From positions 3,054,501 through 3,118,500 of the forward strand of contig NZ_CP032311.1 in the NCBI RefSeq assembly GCF_004803755.1: a DNA stretch of 64,000 nucleotides, read 5' to 3'. Position numbers and translations under genes: made by a program. Below the pieces are notes generated by a model, which was given only the letters and a program-made list of their open reading frames with translations, was not told the origin of the DNA and did no database searches. How positions within the stretch are numbered: position 1 is the first letter of the stretch; each line of letters starts with the position of its first letter. This DNA is from Pseudomonas sp. DG56-2. GTDB taxonomy: Bacteria; Pseudomonadota; Gammaproteobacteria; Pseudomonadales; Pseudomonadaceae. Shown piece after piece: positions 18,703 to 28,120 of this stretch.

Positions 18703-19658
18703 CGCGCGGCCCCAGACAAGCGCCCCAGTTCGCGGCGCACCTGCAGCAAGGGTTCTTCGCCGGTACTGATCATCAGCACCGGGATCTGGCTGCGCCGCAG
18801 CAGTTCGGCGACTTCCTGCAGGCGTCCGCCGAGAAACTCGGTCAGCGGCCGGTTGACCTGGCGGCGGTCTACCTGCAGTTCCACTTGCCGTTCGCCCTGG
18901 GTCACGGTAATGCGTCCCTGCTCCGGCAGGCGCAACGCCAGTGGGTCGTAGACCTGCATGGCGATCACATCATTGTGCGCGCTGAGCTGGCGCAACAGCT
19001 GTAAGGTCTGCGCCGACACCCCGGCAAAGTCGCTGATGATGCACACCAGCGCATCATGCCCGGCCAAGGCGATGCAACTGCGCAAGGCGGCGTCCAGTTG
19101 CAACTCGTTTTCGCTATCCGGCCCGGTCGCAGACAATGCCCGATTGCTGCGAATGATCTGCGCGCACAACGCTTCTATGCGACTGCGGCTGCGCAATGGA
19201 CGCACTTGGCGGATGCCCTGGTCGTCGAACACCAGGCCCCCTACCCGATCACCGGCATGAAACGCCATCCATGCCGACAGCGCCGCCAACTCTGCCGCCA
19301 CCACCGACTTGAAGGCGCGCTGCGAACCGAAGAACATGTTCATGCGCTGGTCCACCAGCAGCCAGGTCGGACGGTCACGTTCCTCGGTGAATGTGCGCAC
19401 AAAGGGTTTGCCGTAGCGCAGCGAGGCACGCCAGTCCAAATGGCGAAGGTCGTCTCCGGGGATGTAACGACGCAGTTCATCGAAGCTCAGGCCGCGTCCG
19501 CGCAGGCGCGAGGCATGACCACCGGCAAGAATACTCGACAGCGGCTGCCTGGAAACAAAGCTCAGGCCGCCGACTCGATGCTCCAGCGCCATCAATTGCG
19601 CCAGCGATGCATAGACGAAGCCGTCGGCCGGCAAGGTATCGACAGTTGGCGTTGGCAT
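18699..19658 (-). CDS. DUF58 protein of the MoxR/Bat operon
   Basis: Protein of 319 residues. The signature GRGLSFDELRRYIPGDDLRHLDWRASLRYGKPFVRTFTEERDRP is diagnostic of DUF58; the remainder is a VWA-like fold whose MIDAS is degenerate (LLVDQRMNM). DUF58 proteins are adaptor partners of MoxR ATPases. The start lies four bases after the MoxR stop region and its end overlaps DUF4381, so translation is coupled. Confidence 0.88.
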   Translation of the reverse strand: MPTPTVDTLPADGFVYASLAQLMALEHRVGGLSFVSRQPLSSILAGGHASRLRGRGLSFDELRRYIPGDDLRHLDWRASLRYGKPFVRTFTEERDRPTWLLVDQRMNMFFGSQRAFKSVVAAELAALSAWMAFHAGDRVGGLVFDDQGIRQVRPLRSRSRIEALCAQIIRSNRALSATGPDSENELQLDAALRSCIALAGHDALVCIISDFAGVSAQTLQLLRQLSAHNDVIAMQVYDPLALRLPEQGRITVTQGERQVELQVDRRQVNRPLTEFLGGRLQEVAELLRRSQIPVLMISTGEEPLLQVRRELGRLSGAAR

Positions 19659-19661
19659 GGT

Positions 19662-20642
<981 letters not shown>

Positions 20643-20718
20643 ACTCCTTGTCAGCGCAGCGATGGGGTAAATCTAGCAGCCGCTTTCGCTGGCGCCAGTT
20701 GTGGTCCGAATGTTTGGC

Positions 20719-23058
20719 CTACTGAGTCTTCCAATATGGCTCGATCGCCTGCAGCCGCGGATCATCGGGCGCCACCTGACGCATGCGTTTGACGTACTCG
20801 AAGGCATCGCTTCGCTCACCGGCCAAGGCATGCAGGTAAATCAGCGAGTACAGCAGGTCGGGGTCATCCGGCGACTGCTGCAGGCCACTGCGCAAGGCGC
20901 TGACCGCTTCGTCACGACGGTTGAGTCGCGACAGCAACAGGCCCTGGTTGTAGCGAATCCGCGAGTTGCCCGGTAACGCCTGGGCCGCGGTCTCCATCCA
21001 CTGCAACGCTTCGTCTTGCTTGCCCCGCTCGACCAGCAACAGCGCCAGCATGTAGGCCAGGTTGCCATGGTCAACGGCAGGCATCTTGTCCAGGGCAACG
21101 CCGTCGCGCAGCAGTTGTTCTGCTTCGTCGAGTTGCTGCGCAGCGCTGACCATGGTGACCAGATTGACCCGCGCCGGAACGAAATACGGGTCGATCCGCA
21201 ACGCCTGGCGATACTGCTCCATCGCTTCGCCGTCGCGGCCTTGGCGACTCAACAGCACAGCAAGGTTCAGACGCCCACCAGGCAAGTCGGCATTGCTGCG
21301 CAGGCGCTGCTCGTAATTGGCCAGCGCGCCCTTGAAGCTGTCCCGCACCTGCTCGGGCAGTTGGTCTGCCGGTACATCGGCAAGTACCCGGAGCGCTTCA
21401 TCGCGTACCGCCAGGGTTGGGTCCTGAAGCAAAGGCAGTAGCGGCTGCAGGCGCTGCGCCGCAGGTACACTGGCGAAACCGGAGATCGCATAGGCGCGCA
21501 CCACAGGGCTGCTGTCCTTCAATGCCCAGCCAAGGCTGATTATCGACTGCGGGCCAAGGTCGGCCATCTGCTCGGCAGCGGTGGCGCGCACGATGGCAGG
21601 TTTGCCCGGGTCGGCCAGAATGGCGCCAAGCTGACTGAGCGCCACGCCTTCACCGCTGCGCACCGCGTGAAAGCTCTCACCATAATGCGCAGGACGCTTG
21701 CGCGCGCCGAACCAGCCATCAATAGCGCTAGCGGCCCATTCCGGCGTCTGCCCCTGGTGACAACGGGTACACGCGTCGGGACTGGCAGTCTTGCCGGCCA
21801 AATCCGGGCGCGGGATGCGCAAGCTGTGATCACGCCGTGGATCGACCACCATATAGGTCTTGGTCGGCATGTGGCACTCGACGCATTGCGCCCCCGGTGT
21901 GCCCGCTTTGTGGTGATGGTGCGCTTCACTGTCGTAGTTCTTGGCCTGCAGGCTTGGAAAGCGCTGCGATGGCGGCTGATCGTTGTGGCACTGCAGGCAC
22001 AGGCCGTTACCCTCGATCTTCACCTTGGCAGTGTGAGGATTGTGGCAATCGCTGCAACCCACCCCGGCGGCGTACATTTTGCTTTGGGTGAATGAGCCAT
22101 ATTCATAGACTTCGCCGTCGATCTGGCCGTCTGCATGGTACAGGCCGCTGCGCAGAGTGGCCGGCAGGCTCTGGTCCAGTTGTGGATGTCCGGGTAACTG
22201 GCCGACGCCCAGGGTTTGCCGCCGGCTGTGGCAGAAAGCGCACTGCTCTACCTGCCCCTGGCTCCCCAGCGCCTTGTAGTCCACCGCCAAGCCAAGGTCC
22301 TTGGCAGGACCAGGCGCCTCACCGGGCTTTGCTGTCTTCGCCCAGTCGACATGGGCTTTGCCGGGCCCATGACAGCTCTGGCAACCGACGTTTTTCTCCT
22401 GCCAGGTCGTAGCGAAACTGTCGTCCTGGTCGTTGTAGTTTTTCAACAGGCGAGTGGAGTGGCAGTCGGCGCACATGCCGTTCCAGTTCTGATAGCGGCC
22501 GGTCCAGTGCAAAGGGTCATTGGGCGCAAAGCGTTGCCCGGGATACAGGGAAAACCAGCGTTGTCCGCCTTGCGCCTTGGCACGACTGTCCCAGGCAATG
22601 GTCAAGGCCTGCAAGCGCCCGCGTGGCAGCGAAACCAAGTATTGCTGCAGCGGGTAATGGCCAAAGGTTTGGCGAATTTCGAAGTCGGCCGGCTTGCCAT
22701 CCTCGCCTTCGATATTGACGAAGAAACCCTGGTTCTTGCGAAAGAAACGCGCCTTGACCCCCGCTTCATCGAAGCGGGCGTTGTTGAAATTGCCCAGCAC
22801 ATTGCTGGCACTGGCATCACGCATCGCCCAGCCGTGATCAGAATCTTTCCATTGCGCCGCTTCGGTTTGATGGCAACCGAGGCACGTGGCGGTCGCCACA
22901 TAGCCCTCGGCAGGACTTGCCTGCCCAGGCTCTGCTACAAGGGAAGAACTAGCGGATGCCAACGGGGCAAAACTGCACAAACCCGCCAATAAAACCGTGG
23001 AAATAACGCGACGCCAGAAAAACGCCCACCTGCTCTCCATAGGTACTGCCTGCCCCAT
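20719..23058 (-). CDS. octaheme cytochrome c with HEAT and TPR repeats
   Basis: Protein of about 779 residues. A signal sequence (WRRVISTVLLAGLCSFAPLASA) is followed by eight CxxCH heme sites (CLGCH, CADCH, CQSCH, CAFCH, CSDCH, CLQCH, CVECH, CTRCH) within the first 450 residues. Then HEAT-like helices (RAYAISGFASVPAAQRL) and several TPRs (GEAMEQYRQALRIDPYFVPARVNLV) to the C-terminus. Periplasmic electron transfer linked to protein binding is the likely role. ATG 23058 is preferred because GGAG lies six bases upstream; GTG 23070 and ATG 23040 are alternatives. It precedes the MoxR operon on the same strand. Confidence 0.85.
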   Translation of the reverse strand: MGQAVPMESRWAFFWRRVISTVLLAGLCSFAPLASASSSLVAEPGQASPAEGYVATATCLGCHQTEAAQWKDSDHGWAMRDASASNVLGNFNNARFDEAGVKARFFRKNQGFFVNIEGEDGKPADFEIRQTFGHYPLQQYLVSLPRGRLQALTIAWDSRAKAQGGQRWFSLYPGQRFAPNDPLHWTGRYQNWNGMCADCHSTRLLKNYNDQDDSFATTWQEKNVGCQSCHGPGKAHVDWAKTAKPGEAPGPAKDLGLAVDYKALGSQGQVEQCAFCHSRRQTLGVGQLPGHPQLDQSLPATLRSGLYHADGQIDGEVYEYGSFTQSKMYAAGVGCSDCHNPHTAKVKIEGNGLCLQCHNDQPPSQRFPSLQAKNYDSEAHHHHKAGTPGAQCVECHMPTKTYMVVDPRRDHSLRIPRPDLAGKTASPDACTRCHQGQTPEWAASAIDGWFGARKRPAHYGESFHAVRSGEGVALSQLGAILADPGKPAIVRATAAEQMADLGPQSIISLGWALKDSSPVVRAYAISGFASVPAAQRLQPLLPLLQDPTLAVRDEALRVLADVPADQLPEQVRDSFKGALANYEQRLRSNADLPGGRLNLAVLLSRQGRDGEAMEQYRQALRIDPYFVPARVNLVTMVSAAQQLDEAEQLLRDGVALDKMPAVDHGNLAYMLALLLVERGKQDEALQWMETAAQALPGNSRIRYNQGLLLSRLNRRDEAVSALRSGLQQSPDDPDLLYSLIYLHALAGERSDAFEYVKRMRQVAPDDPRLQAIEPYWKTQ

Positions 23059-23147
23059 TCCTTGCTCCACGGTCAGTTCTACGGGCCCTGTGCCGGGCTC
23101 TCATGCAACCAGCGTCGACGGGTTGCGAGCATTAGGCTAGTGCATTT

Positions 23148-23390
23148 TTAGCACCGCGGCCGGTATAGCAACCAAGAAAGGACTTTGCTACCGGTCACTT
23201 TCACGTCGACCTTTTTCAACACGAAGCAGCCTTGAACCGAAACTTCCTAGTGTGGAGCGACAATCAAGTCGGCGTCGCTGTTCTTCACCGCTTTGAACGC
23301 GGCTGCAGCCTTGGCCGCAGAGACCGGATCAAATGCTGCCAGTCGGTGGCCAACCTCTATGCAAAAATGCAGACTGCGCCTGCAGTTTTG
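23148..23390 (-). pseudogene. decayed small secreted-protein gene remnant
   Basis: Read on the minus strand, an open stretch gives an Ala/Lys-rich sequence (DPVSAAKAAAAFKAVKNSDA, DLIVAPH), then an in-frame TAG at 23249-23247, and continues EVSVQGCFVLKKVDVKVTGS to a stop at 23150-23148. 'DLIVAPHYEV' followed by 'KKVDVKVTG' resembles the end of small exported proteins of pseudomonads in which TAG stands where a Tyr codon would be. No start codon with an RBS is visible. It fills most of the 440-bp gap between the cytochrome gene and the hydrolase gene; the rest of the gap holds no other feature I can support. Confidence 0.4.
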
Positions 23391-23498
23391 TCGATTGTAA
23401 TGAGCAAATTTGCACTGATAGGATCCCTCGATCCTCTAGCGCCTATCCAGCTCGTGTAAATTCACGTGGAAAATCAATAACAAAGCAGGGAGACAGCG

Positions 23499-24569
23499 AT
23501 GACCGCGCACGCTCAAATGGCAACTGACGCCTCCATACTGGCCCAGGTTCGCAACCACATCGGTCACTTGACCCTCAACCGTCCCGCCGGCCTCAACGCC
23601 ATTACCCTGGATATGGTCCGCAGCCTCCAGCAACAGCTTGATGCCTGGGCCAATGACCCTCAAGTACACGCCGTCGTCCTGCGTGGCGAAGGCCCCAAGG
23701 GCTTCTGCGCCGGGGGTGACATCCGGTCGCTGTACGACAGCTACAAGAGCGGCGACACCCTGCATCGGGATTTCTTCATCGAAGAATACGCCCTCGACCT
23801 GACCATCCACCATTACCGCAAACCCATCCTGGCCTTGATGGACGGCTTTACCCTAGGCGGCGGCATGGGCCTGGCACAAGGCGCAGAACTGCGCATTGTC
23901 ACCGAACGCAGTCGCCTGGCCATGCCGGAAGTCGCCATCGGTTATTTCCCCGATGTCGGCGGCAGCTATTTCCTCTCCCGCGTACCCGGCGAACTGGGCA
24001 CCTACCTGGGCGTCAGCGGTGTTCAGATCCAAGCTGCCGATGCATTGTACTGCGGCCTGGCCGACTGGTATGTCGACAGCAGCAAGCTGGCCTTGCTTGA
24101 TGAGCGACTGGACACCCTGACGTTCAGCGAACATCCGCTCAAGGACTTGCAAGGCATACTGGCGAAACTTGGCACCCAGGCATTGGAGGATGCACCGCTG
24201 GCCAAACTGCGCCCGGCCATCGATCACTTCTTTGCCCTGTCGGACGTCAGCAGTATCGTGGAACAACTACGCAGCGTAACTGTTGCCGATAGCCACGACT
24301 GGGCGCTGAAAACTGCTGACCTGCTGGAAACCCGCTCGCCGCTGGGCATGGCGGTCACCCTGCAAATGCTGCGTCGTGGCCGCGAACTGAGCCTTGAAGA
24401 CTGCTTCAAGATGGAACTGCACCTGGACCAGCAATGGTTCGACCATGGTGACCTGATCGAGGGCGTTCGTGCCCTGATAATCGACAAGGACAAGCAGCCG
24501 CGCTGGAACCCTCCGACCCTCGCAGGCTTGAGCCGTACGCGCGTGGATCAATTCTTCGAAGGCCTGTGA
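23499..24569 (+). CDS. 3-hydroxyisobutyryl-CoA hydrolase-like enzyme
   Basis: Crotonase-fold protein of 356 residues, longer than hydratases and typical of HIBCH. Motifs: [15 protein letters not shown] near residue 65, [22 protein letters not shown] near residue 112, and [20 protein letters not shown] near residue 142, the last being characteristic of the hydrolase branch. It would release 3-hydroxyisobutyrate from its CoA ester in valine catabolism. Start ATG 23499 has GGGAGA upstream; ATG 23517 is a possible alternative. It is followed after 16 bp by an acyl-CoA dehydrogenase, forming a two-gene operon. Confidence 0.88.
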   Translation: MTAHAQMATDASILAQVRNHIGHLTLNRPAGLNAITLDMVRSLQQQLDAWANDPQVHAVVLRGEGPKGFCAGGDIRSLYDSYKSGDTLHRDFFIEEYALDLTIHHYRKPILALMDGFTLGGGMGLAQGAELRIVTERSRLAMPEVAIGYFPDVGGSYFLSRVPGELGTYLGVSGVQIQAADALYCGLADWYVDSSKLALLDERLDTLTFSEHPLKDLQGILAKLGTQALEDAPLAKLRPAIDHFFALSDVSSIVEQLRSVTVADSHDWALKTADLLETRSPLGMAVTLQMLRRGRELSLEDCFKMELHLDQQWFDHGDLIEGVRALIIDKDKQPRWNPPTLAGLSRTRVDQFFEGL

Positions 24570-24585
24570 TGCCTGGAGTATGCAG

Positions 24586-25737
24586 ATGCAAGACCTGGAA
24601 CTGACTGAAGAACAGATCATGATCCGCGACATGGCCCGCGACTTCGCCCGTGGCGAAATCGCGCCGCACGCCCAAGCTTGGGAAAAGGCTGGCTGGATCG
24701 ACGATGAAGTGGTCAAGAAAATGGGCGAACTGGGCCTGCTCGGCATGGTGGTGCCCGATCAATGGGGTGGCAGCTATACCGACTACGTCGCCTACGCCCT
24801 GGCGGTGGAGGAAATCGCTGCCGGCGATGGTGCTACCGGCGCCTTGATGAGCATCCACAACTCGGTGGGTTGCGGCCCGTTGTTGGCCTACGGCAATGCT
24901 CAACAGCAACAAACCTGGCTGGAACGTCTGGCGAGCGGCGAAGTGATCGGCTGCTTCTGTTTGACCGAACCGCAGGCCGGTTCAGAAGCGCACAATTTGC
25001 GCACCCGTGCCGAACTACAGGGTGATCACTGGGTCATCAATGGCGCTAAACAGTTTGTCAGCAACGCCCGTCGTGCCGGCCTGGCCATTGTCTTTGCGGT
25101 GACCGACCCGGACCTTGGCAAGAAAGGTATTTCCGCATTCCTGGTGCCTACCGACAACGAAGGTTTTGTGGTTGACCGCAGCGAACACAAAATGGGCATC
25201 CGCGCCTCGGACACCTGCGCAGTCACCTTGAACAACTGCCGCATTCCTGCCACCAATATGCTCGGTGAGCGTGGCAAGGGCCTGGCTATTGCCCTGTCCA
25301 ACCTCGAAGGTGGCCGTATCGGCATCGCCGCCCAGGCACTGGGGATCGCCCGCGCTGCGTTCGAAGCGGCACTGGCGTATTCGCGTGATCGCATCCAATT
25401 CGGCAAACCGATCAATGAACACCAGAGCATTGCCAACCTGCTGGCCGACATGCAGGTTCAGATCAACGCTGCACGCTTACTGATTCTTCATGCCGCGCGC
25501 CTGCGCAGCGCCGGCAAACCCTGCCTGAGCGAAGCCTCGCAAGCCAAGTTGTTCGCCTCGGAAATGGCTGAGCGGGTGTGCTCCAAGGCGATCCAGGTGC
25601 ATGGTGGCTATGGCTACCTTGAGGACTACCCGGTCGAGCGATACTACCGCGATGCTCGGATCACCCAGATCTACGAAGGCTCCAGCGAAATCCAGCGCAT
25701 GCTGATCGCCCGCGAACTCAAGCACTACCCCCTGTAA
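24586..25737 (+). CDS. acyl-CoA dehydrogenase, isobutyryl/short-branched type
   Basis: Flavoprotein of 383 residues with all ACAD signatures: [30 protein letters not shown], and the C-terminal [11 protein letters not shown] in which the catalytic Glu is present at the common (SCAD/MCAD) site. Coupled to the 3-hydroxyisobutyryl-CoA hydrolase, it fits isobutyryl-CoA dehydrogenation in valine breakdown. ATG 24586 is chosen over ATG 24580 because the GGAG at 24576-24579 is at correct distance only from the second. Differs from the IVD-like copy at 321-1466 in active-site layout. Confidence 0.88.
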   Translation: MQDLELTEEQIMIRDMARDFARGEIAPHAQAWEKAGWIDDEVVKKMGELGLLGMVVPDQWGGSYTDYVAYALAVEEIAAGDGATGALMSIHNSVGCGPLLAYGNAQQQQTWLERLASGEVIGCFCLTEPQAGSEAHNLRTRAELQGDHWVINGAKQFVSNARRAGLAIVFAVTDPDLGKKGISAFLVPTDNEGFVVDRSEHKMGIRASDTCAVTLNNCRIPATNMLGERGKGLAIALSNLEGGRIGIAAQALGIARAAFEAALAYSRDRIQFGKPINEHQSIANLLADMQVQINAARLLILHAARLRSAGKPCLSEASQAKLFASEMAERVCSKAIQVHGGYGYLEDYPVERYYRDARITQIYEGSSEIQRMLIARELKHYPL

Positions 25738-25784
25738 TCAACCGTCAAAAGGAAACGGCAAGCGACACAGAACTGCTTTCGCTC

Positions 25785-25814
25785 TTGATCTTGATTTTGA
25801 TTTTGATCTTGATC
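25785..25814. repeat. five tandem TTGATY hexamers
   Basis: TTGATC, TTGATT, TTGATT, TTGATC, TTGATC follow one another without a gap, 48 bp after the dehydrogenase stop codon. Low-complexity tract at the edge of the intergenic element. Confidence 0.85.
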
Positions 25815-25839
25815 TACCTGCCCCGTTAACCAGAAGGGC

Positions 25840-26070
25840 CGAGTGAAGGTGTTGCGAAAGGGCTAGCGCGTAGCGCCTTCGGCTTGGCCGAAGTTGCGAA
25901 TCGTAGTGTTGCTTGCAACGCGTAGATCGCAATGCCCTGTAGCGACACCGTAGCGAGGGGACCCGAAGCGCAGCGTAGGGCCCCTGGTGGGGCGAGCCCT
26001 TTGCTTACTTTGGGGCGACTGCCAAAGTAAGGCGCCGTAAGGGCGCAAGGGTGACTCAGCGTCACCCTAG
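25840..26070. repeat. hairpin-rich Pseudomonas intergenic element
   Basis: Non-coding stretch with three strong inverted repeats: CTTCGGC/GCCGAAG (25877-25893), CTTACTTTGG/CCAAAGTAAG (26004-26031, 8-base loop) and AGGGTGAC/GTCACCCT (26048-26068, 5-base loop). The same wording (a 'GGGCCCC..GGTGGGGCGAGCCCTTTGCTTACTTTGG' style text) recurs between genes in many Pseudomonas genomes as I recall, and gives rise to spurious proteins when translated on the minus strand. No transposase is present. Function unknown. Confidence 0.6.
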
Positions 26071-26180
26071 CAAACGGATCAGCACCAGATCGAAGAGCCC
26101 CATCGCAAGCCAAGCCAGAAACCAACACCCACCCAGCCCCCACAATAGTCCCCCCAAATCAAACTAATGCAAATTAGCGA

Positions 26181-26210
26181 TTGAAACCGTAGCAGCGGCT
26201 GAAGTAAGCT
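26181..26210 (+). promoter_or_regulatory. candidate sigma-70 promoter for the DAHP synthase leader
   Basis: TTGAAA at 26181-26186 and TAAGCT at 26205-26210 with an 18-base spacer, 25 bp before the first leader peptide. Just upstream, CTAAT-GCAA-ATTAG (26164-26177) is a small dyad that could be an operator. Spacer and -10 are only fair matches. Confidence 0.35.
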
Positions 26211-26234
26211 CGGAACCATCACCTGGAGAGTCCC

Positions 26235-26369
26235 ATGTCGCCAACCACCCTCAAACACACTCAACACGCAGGTCGCCCATCGCGTCCCGTGCTGACTGTG
26301 GCCGAGTGCGCGACTGCAACTCCCGCTGCATTTTATTTTGGGTATTGGTTTAGCCACAGGCGCCGCTGA
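26235..26369 (+). CDS. aromatic-rich leader peptide 1 (attenuator peptide)
   Basis: Small ORF of 44 codons with GGAGAG five bases before the ATG. Near its end it encodes FYFGYWF (26331-26351): six aromatic codons in seven (Phe, Tyr, Phe, Tyr, Trp, Phe), then SHRRR and a UGA at 26367-26369. It precedes an intrinsic terminator and the gene for the first enzyme of aromatic amino-acid synthesis, so a ribosome-stalling attenuator sensing Phe, Tyr and Trp is the natural reading. The peptide itself should have no other function. Confidence 0.85.
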   Translation: MSPTTLKHTQHAGRPSRPVLTVAECATATPAAFYFGYWFSHRRR

Positions 26370-26404
26370 TACCCACACCGGCGCCCACTTTCAAGGGGCC
26401 GCCG
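26359..26404 (+). promoter_or_regulatory. attenuator switching segments
   Basis: Three segments can pair in exclusive ways. A, GGCGCC at 26359-26364, pairs with GGCGCC inside B (26380-26385). B, CGGCGCCC at 26379-26386, can instead pair with C, GGGGCCGCCG at 26395-26404. C can pair with CGGtCGGCtCCCC (26427-26439 region) within the terminator, forming an antiterminator. A ribosome stalled on the aromatic codons leaves A free (A:B, then C opens the terminator); one reaching the stop codon covers A (B:C, terminator forms). Pairings are read by eye. Confidence 0.6.
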
Positions 26405-26421
26405 AACACGAGAATACTCAA

Positions 26422-26457
26422 CCCCCGGTCGGCTCCCCGACCGGGGGTTTTGTTTTT
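26422..26457 (+). terminator. attenuator terminator before DAHP synthase
   Basis: CCCCCGGTCGG (26422-26432) pairs perfectly with CCGACCGGGGG (26437-26447) around a CTCC loop, and TTTTGTTTTT follows. A strong intrinsic terminator located between leader peptide 1 and the rest of the leader, 240 bp upstream of the structural gene. Confidence 0.92.
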
Positions 26458-26498
26458 CAGGCCCCCGGACAACCGAACAGATAACGAGGATTTACCCC

Positions 26499-26648
26499 AT
26501 GACCTACACCACCTACCACCGTTACCCAAGCTTTGCATGGCGATTTAGCCAATCCCGTTCGGGCCAGCCTGCCGCCTCCGATCGGTCCTGCACAGGTGGC
26601 GCCATCACACCGAATTCCAATCCGGCTCTTTGTCGAACACCTCGATAG
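26499..26648 (+). CDS. aromatic-rich leader peptide 2
   Basis: Second small ORF, 49 codons, with GAGGA eight bases before the ATG. It begins MTYTTYHRYPSFAWRF: seven aromatic residues (four Tyr... three Tyr, two Phe, one Trp plus His) within the first 16 codons, then a Ser/Pro/Arg-rich tail and UAG at 26646-26648. Unlike peptide 1 the aromatic cluster is at the start, and no U-run terminator follows; instead the stop codon lies at the base of a hairpin next to the RBS of the DAHP synthase gene. Translation is inferred from the RBS, the composition and the position only. Confidence 0.6.
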   Translation: MTYTTYHRYPSFAWRFSQSRSGQPAASDRSCTGGAITPNSNPALCRTPR

Positions 26649-26683
26649 GGCCGACAACGCGGGCTTGAACCCGCCGTCTGCCC
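26648..26683 (+). promoter_or_regulatory. hairpin adjoining the DAHP synthase RBS
   Basis: Three stacked helices: GGGC (26648-26651) with GCCC (26680-26683), GAC (26653-26655) with GTC (26676-26678), GCGGG (26659-26663) with CCCGC (26670-26674). The SD sequence AGGGA starts one base later (26684). A ribosome ending translation of leader peptide 2 at 26646-26648 would sit on this hairpin, so translational coupling is possible. Confidence 0.55.
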
Positions 26684-26698
26684 AGGGAAAAAATCGCC

Positions 26699-27796
26699 AT
26701 GCAATCGTCTTCGCTCGCTCTGCCCCTGACCCAACCTCAAGCTGCCAACTCCGCTGTCAGCCAACGCCTGCCCAGCCCGCACTTGCTCAAGCAGCAAATG
26801 CCGCTCAGTACCGCCCTCGCCCATCAGGTCGATCACCATCGCCAGGCCGTCCGCGCCATTCTCGAAGGCCGTGACCCACGCCTGCTGGTCATTGTCGGCC
26901 CATGCTCTATCCATGACCCGCGCTCAGCCCTGGAATACGCCGACCGTCTCGCTGCCCTCAACGCAGCGGTCAGCGATCAACTGCTGCTGGTCATGCGCGC
27001 CTACGTTGAAAAGCCGCGCACCACTGTTGGCTGGAAAGGACTGACCTACGACCCACACCTGGATGGTAGCGACGACATGCACGCGGGCATCGCACTGTCG
27101 CGTGGGTTGATGCTGGGCATGCTTGAGCGCGGCCTGCCGATTGCCACTGAACTGCTGCAGCCGATGGCGGCCGGCTACTTCGATGACCTGCTTAGCTGGG
27201 CGGCCATCGGCGCGCGTACTACCGAGTCGCAGATTCACCGTGAGATGGTCAGTGGCCTGGCGCTTCCTGTGGGCTTCAAGAACGGCACCGACGGTGGCGT
27301 TGCCATCGCCAGCGACGCAATGCGCAGCGCGGCCCATGCACACCGCCACTTCGGCATGGATACCCAAGGCTACCCGGCGATTATCGAAACCCTGGGCAAC
27401 CCGGACACCCACCTGGTACTTCGCGGTGGTCACCAAGGGCCGAACTACGACCGAGCCAGCGTGGCAGCGGCTCGCCAAGGGCTGATCAAGGCCGGGCTGG
27501 CCCCGCGGATCATGGTCGACTGCAGCCATGCCAACAGCGGCAAGGACCCCTTGCGCCAACCAGCGGTGTTCGACGATGTGTTGCGTCAGCGCCTCGATGG
27601 CGATCGTTCGATTATCGGCATGATGCTCGAAGGGCACTTGTTCGATGGTTGCCAGGCACTGGGCAAAGGAGCGCTTGAGTACGGTGTCTCCATCACCGAT
27701 GGCTGCCTGGGATGGGACGCCACACAAGCGCTGTTGCGTCAGGGTGCGGCATCTCTGCGCAACATTTCCCAGGAAAAATCGGCGCTAATCCGGTAG
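26699..27796 (+). CDS. 3-deoxy-7-phosphoheptulonate (DAHP) synthase, class I
   Basis: Enzyme of 365 residues condensing phosphoenolpyruvate and erythrose 4-phosphate, the first step of the shikimate pathway. Class I (AroFGH type) motifs: LLVIVGPCSIHDP near residue 62, RAYVEKPRTTVGWKGL near residue 99, IGARTTESQIHREM, VGFKNGTDGG, LRGGHQGPNYD and DCSHANSGK (metal and substrate residues). The N-terminal extension of about 40 residues is where allosteric aromatic binding occurs in this class; which amino acid inhibits it cannot be read here. Expression appears governed by the long leader upstream with two aromatic-rich peptides and a terminator. Confidence 0.93.
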   Translation: MQSSSLALPLTQPQAANSAVSQRLPSPHLLKQQMPLSTALAHQVDHHRQAVRAILEGRDPRLLVIVGPCSIHDPRSALEYADRLAALNAAVSDQLLLVMRAYVEKPRTTVGWKGLTYDPHLDGSDDMHAGIALSRGLMLGMLERGLPIATELLQPMAAGYFDDLLSWAAIGARTTESQIHREMVSGLALPVGFKNGTDGGVAIASDAMRSAAHAHRHFGMDTQGYPAIIETLGNPDTHLVLRGGHQGPNYDRASVAAARQGLIKAGLAPRIMVDCSHANSGKDPLRQPAVFDDVLRQRLDGDRSIIGMMLEGHLFDGCQALGKGALEYGVSITDGCLGWDATQALLRQGAASLRNISQEKSALIR

Positions 27797-27828
27797 TCTC
27801 GGCACTTTCTGGAAAAGGAGTATGTCCC

Positions 27829-28110
27829 ATGGCCAAAGCCACTGCCCGTCACATCCTGGTTGCCACTGAAGACAAGTGCAATGAACTGAAGGCTCAGATC
27901 GAAGCCGGTGCCGATTTCGCTGAAGTCGCCAAAGCCAACTCCACCTGCCCATCCAGCCGTCAGGGCGGCGACCTGGGCTCCTTTGGCCCAGGCCAGATGG
28001 TCAAGGAGTTCGACACCGTCGTCTTCAGCGCTCCGGTCAACACTGTGCAAGGCCCGGTGAAAACCCAGTTCGGTTATCACCTGCTGGAAGTAACCAGCCG
28101 CCAGGACTGA
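27829..28110 (+). CDS. ppiC: parvulin-type peptidyl-prolyl isomerase
   Basis: Single-domain parvulin of 93 residues, cytoplasmic, without signal peptide. Hallmarks: ARHILV at the N-terminus, FAEVAKANSTCPSSRQGGDLGSFGPGQMVKEFD in the middle and VKTQFGYHLLEV at the end, including the two His and the FGxG-type catalytic stretch. ATG 27829 is chosen because AAGGAG lies eight bases upstream and the family starts there; a longer frame from 27712 merely overlaps the DAHP synthase end. A related copy lies at 36571-36846. Confidence 0.92.
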   Translation: MAKATARHILVATEDKCNELKAQIEAGADFAEVAKANSTCPSSRQGGDLGSFGPGQMVKEFDTVVFSAPVNTVQGPVKTQFGYHLLEVTSRQD

Positions 28111-28120
28111 GTCCACCATT

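Noticed and set aside
23232..23459. Plus-strand frame of 75 codons before the 3-hydroxyisobutyryl-CoA hydrolase
   Set aside because: No RBS; runs opposite to the better protein-like remnant on the minus strand.
25840..26070. Insertion sequence
   Set aside because: Has inverted repeats but no transposase frame and no target duplication that I can see.
25826..26143. Minus-strand frame of about 105 codons in the intergenic element
   Set aside because: Reading of a hairpin-rich repeat that yields similar spurious proteins in other genomes; no RBS.
26522..26914. Minus-strand frame of 130 codons across the leader and the start of DAHP synthase
   Set aside because: Antisense to leader peptide 2 and to the DAHP synthase gene; no RBS.
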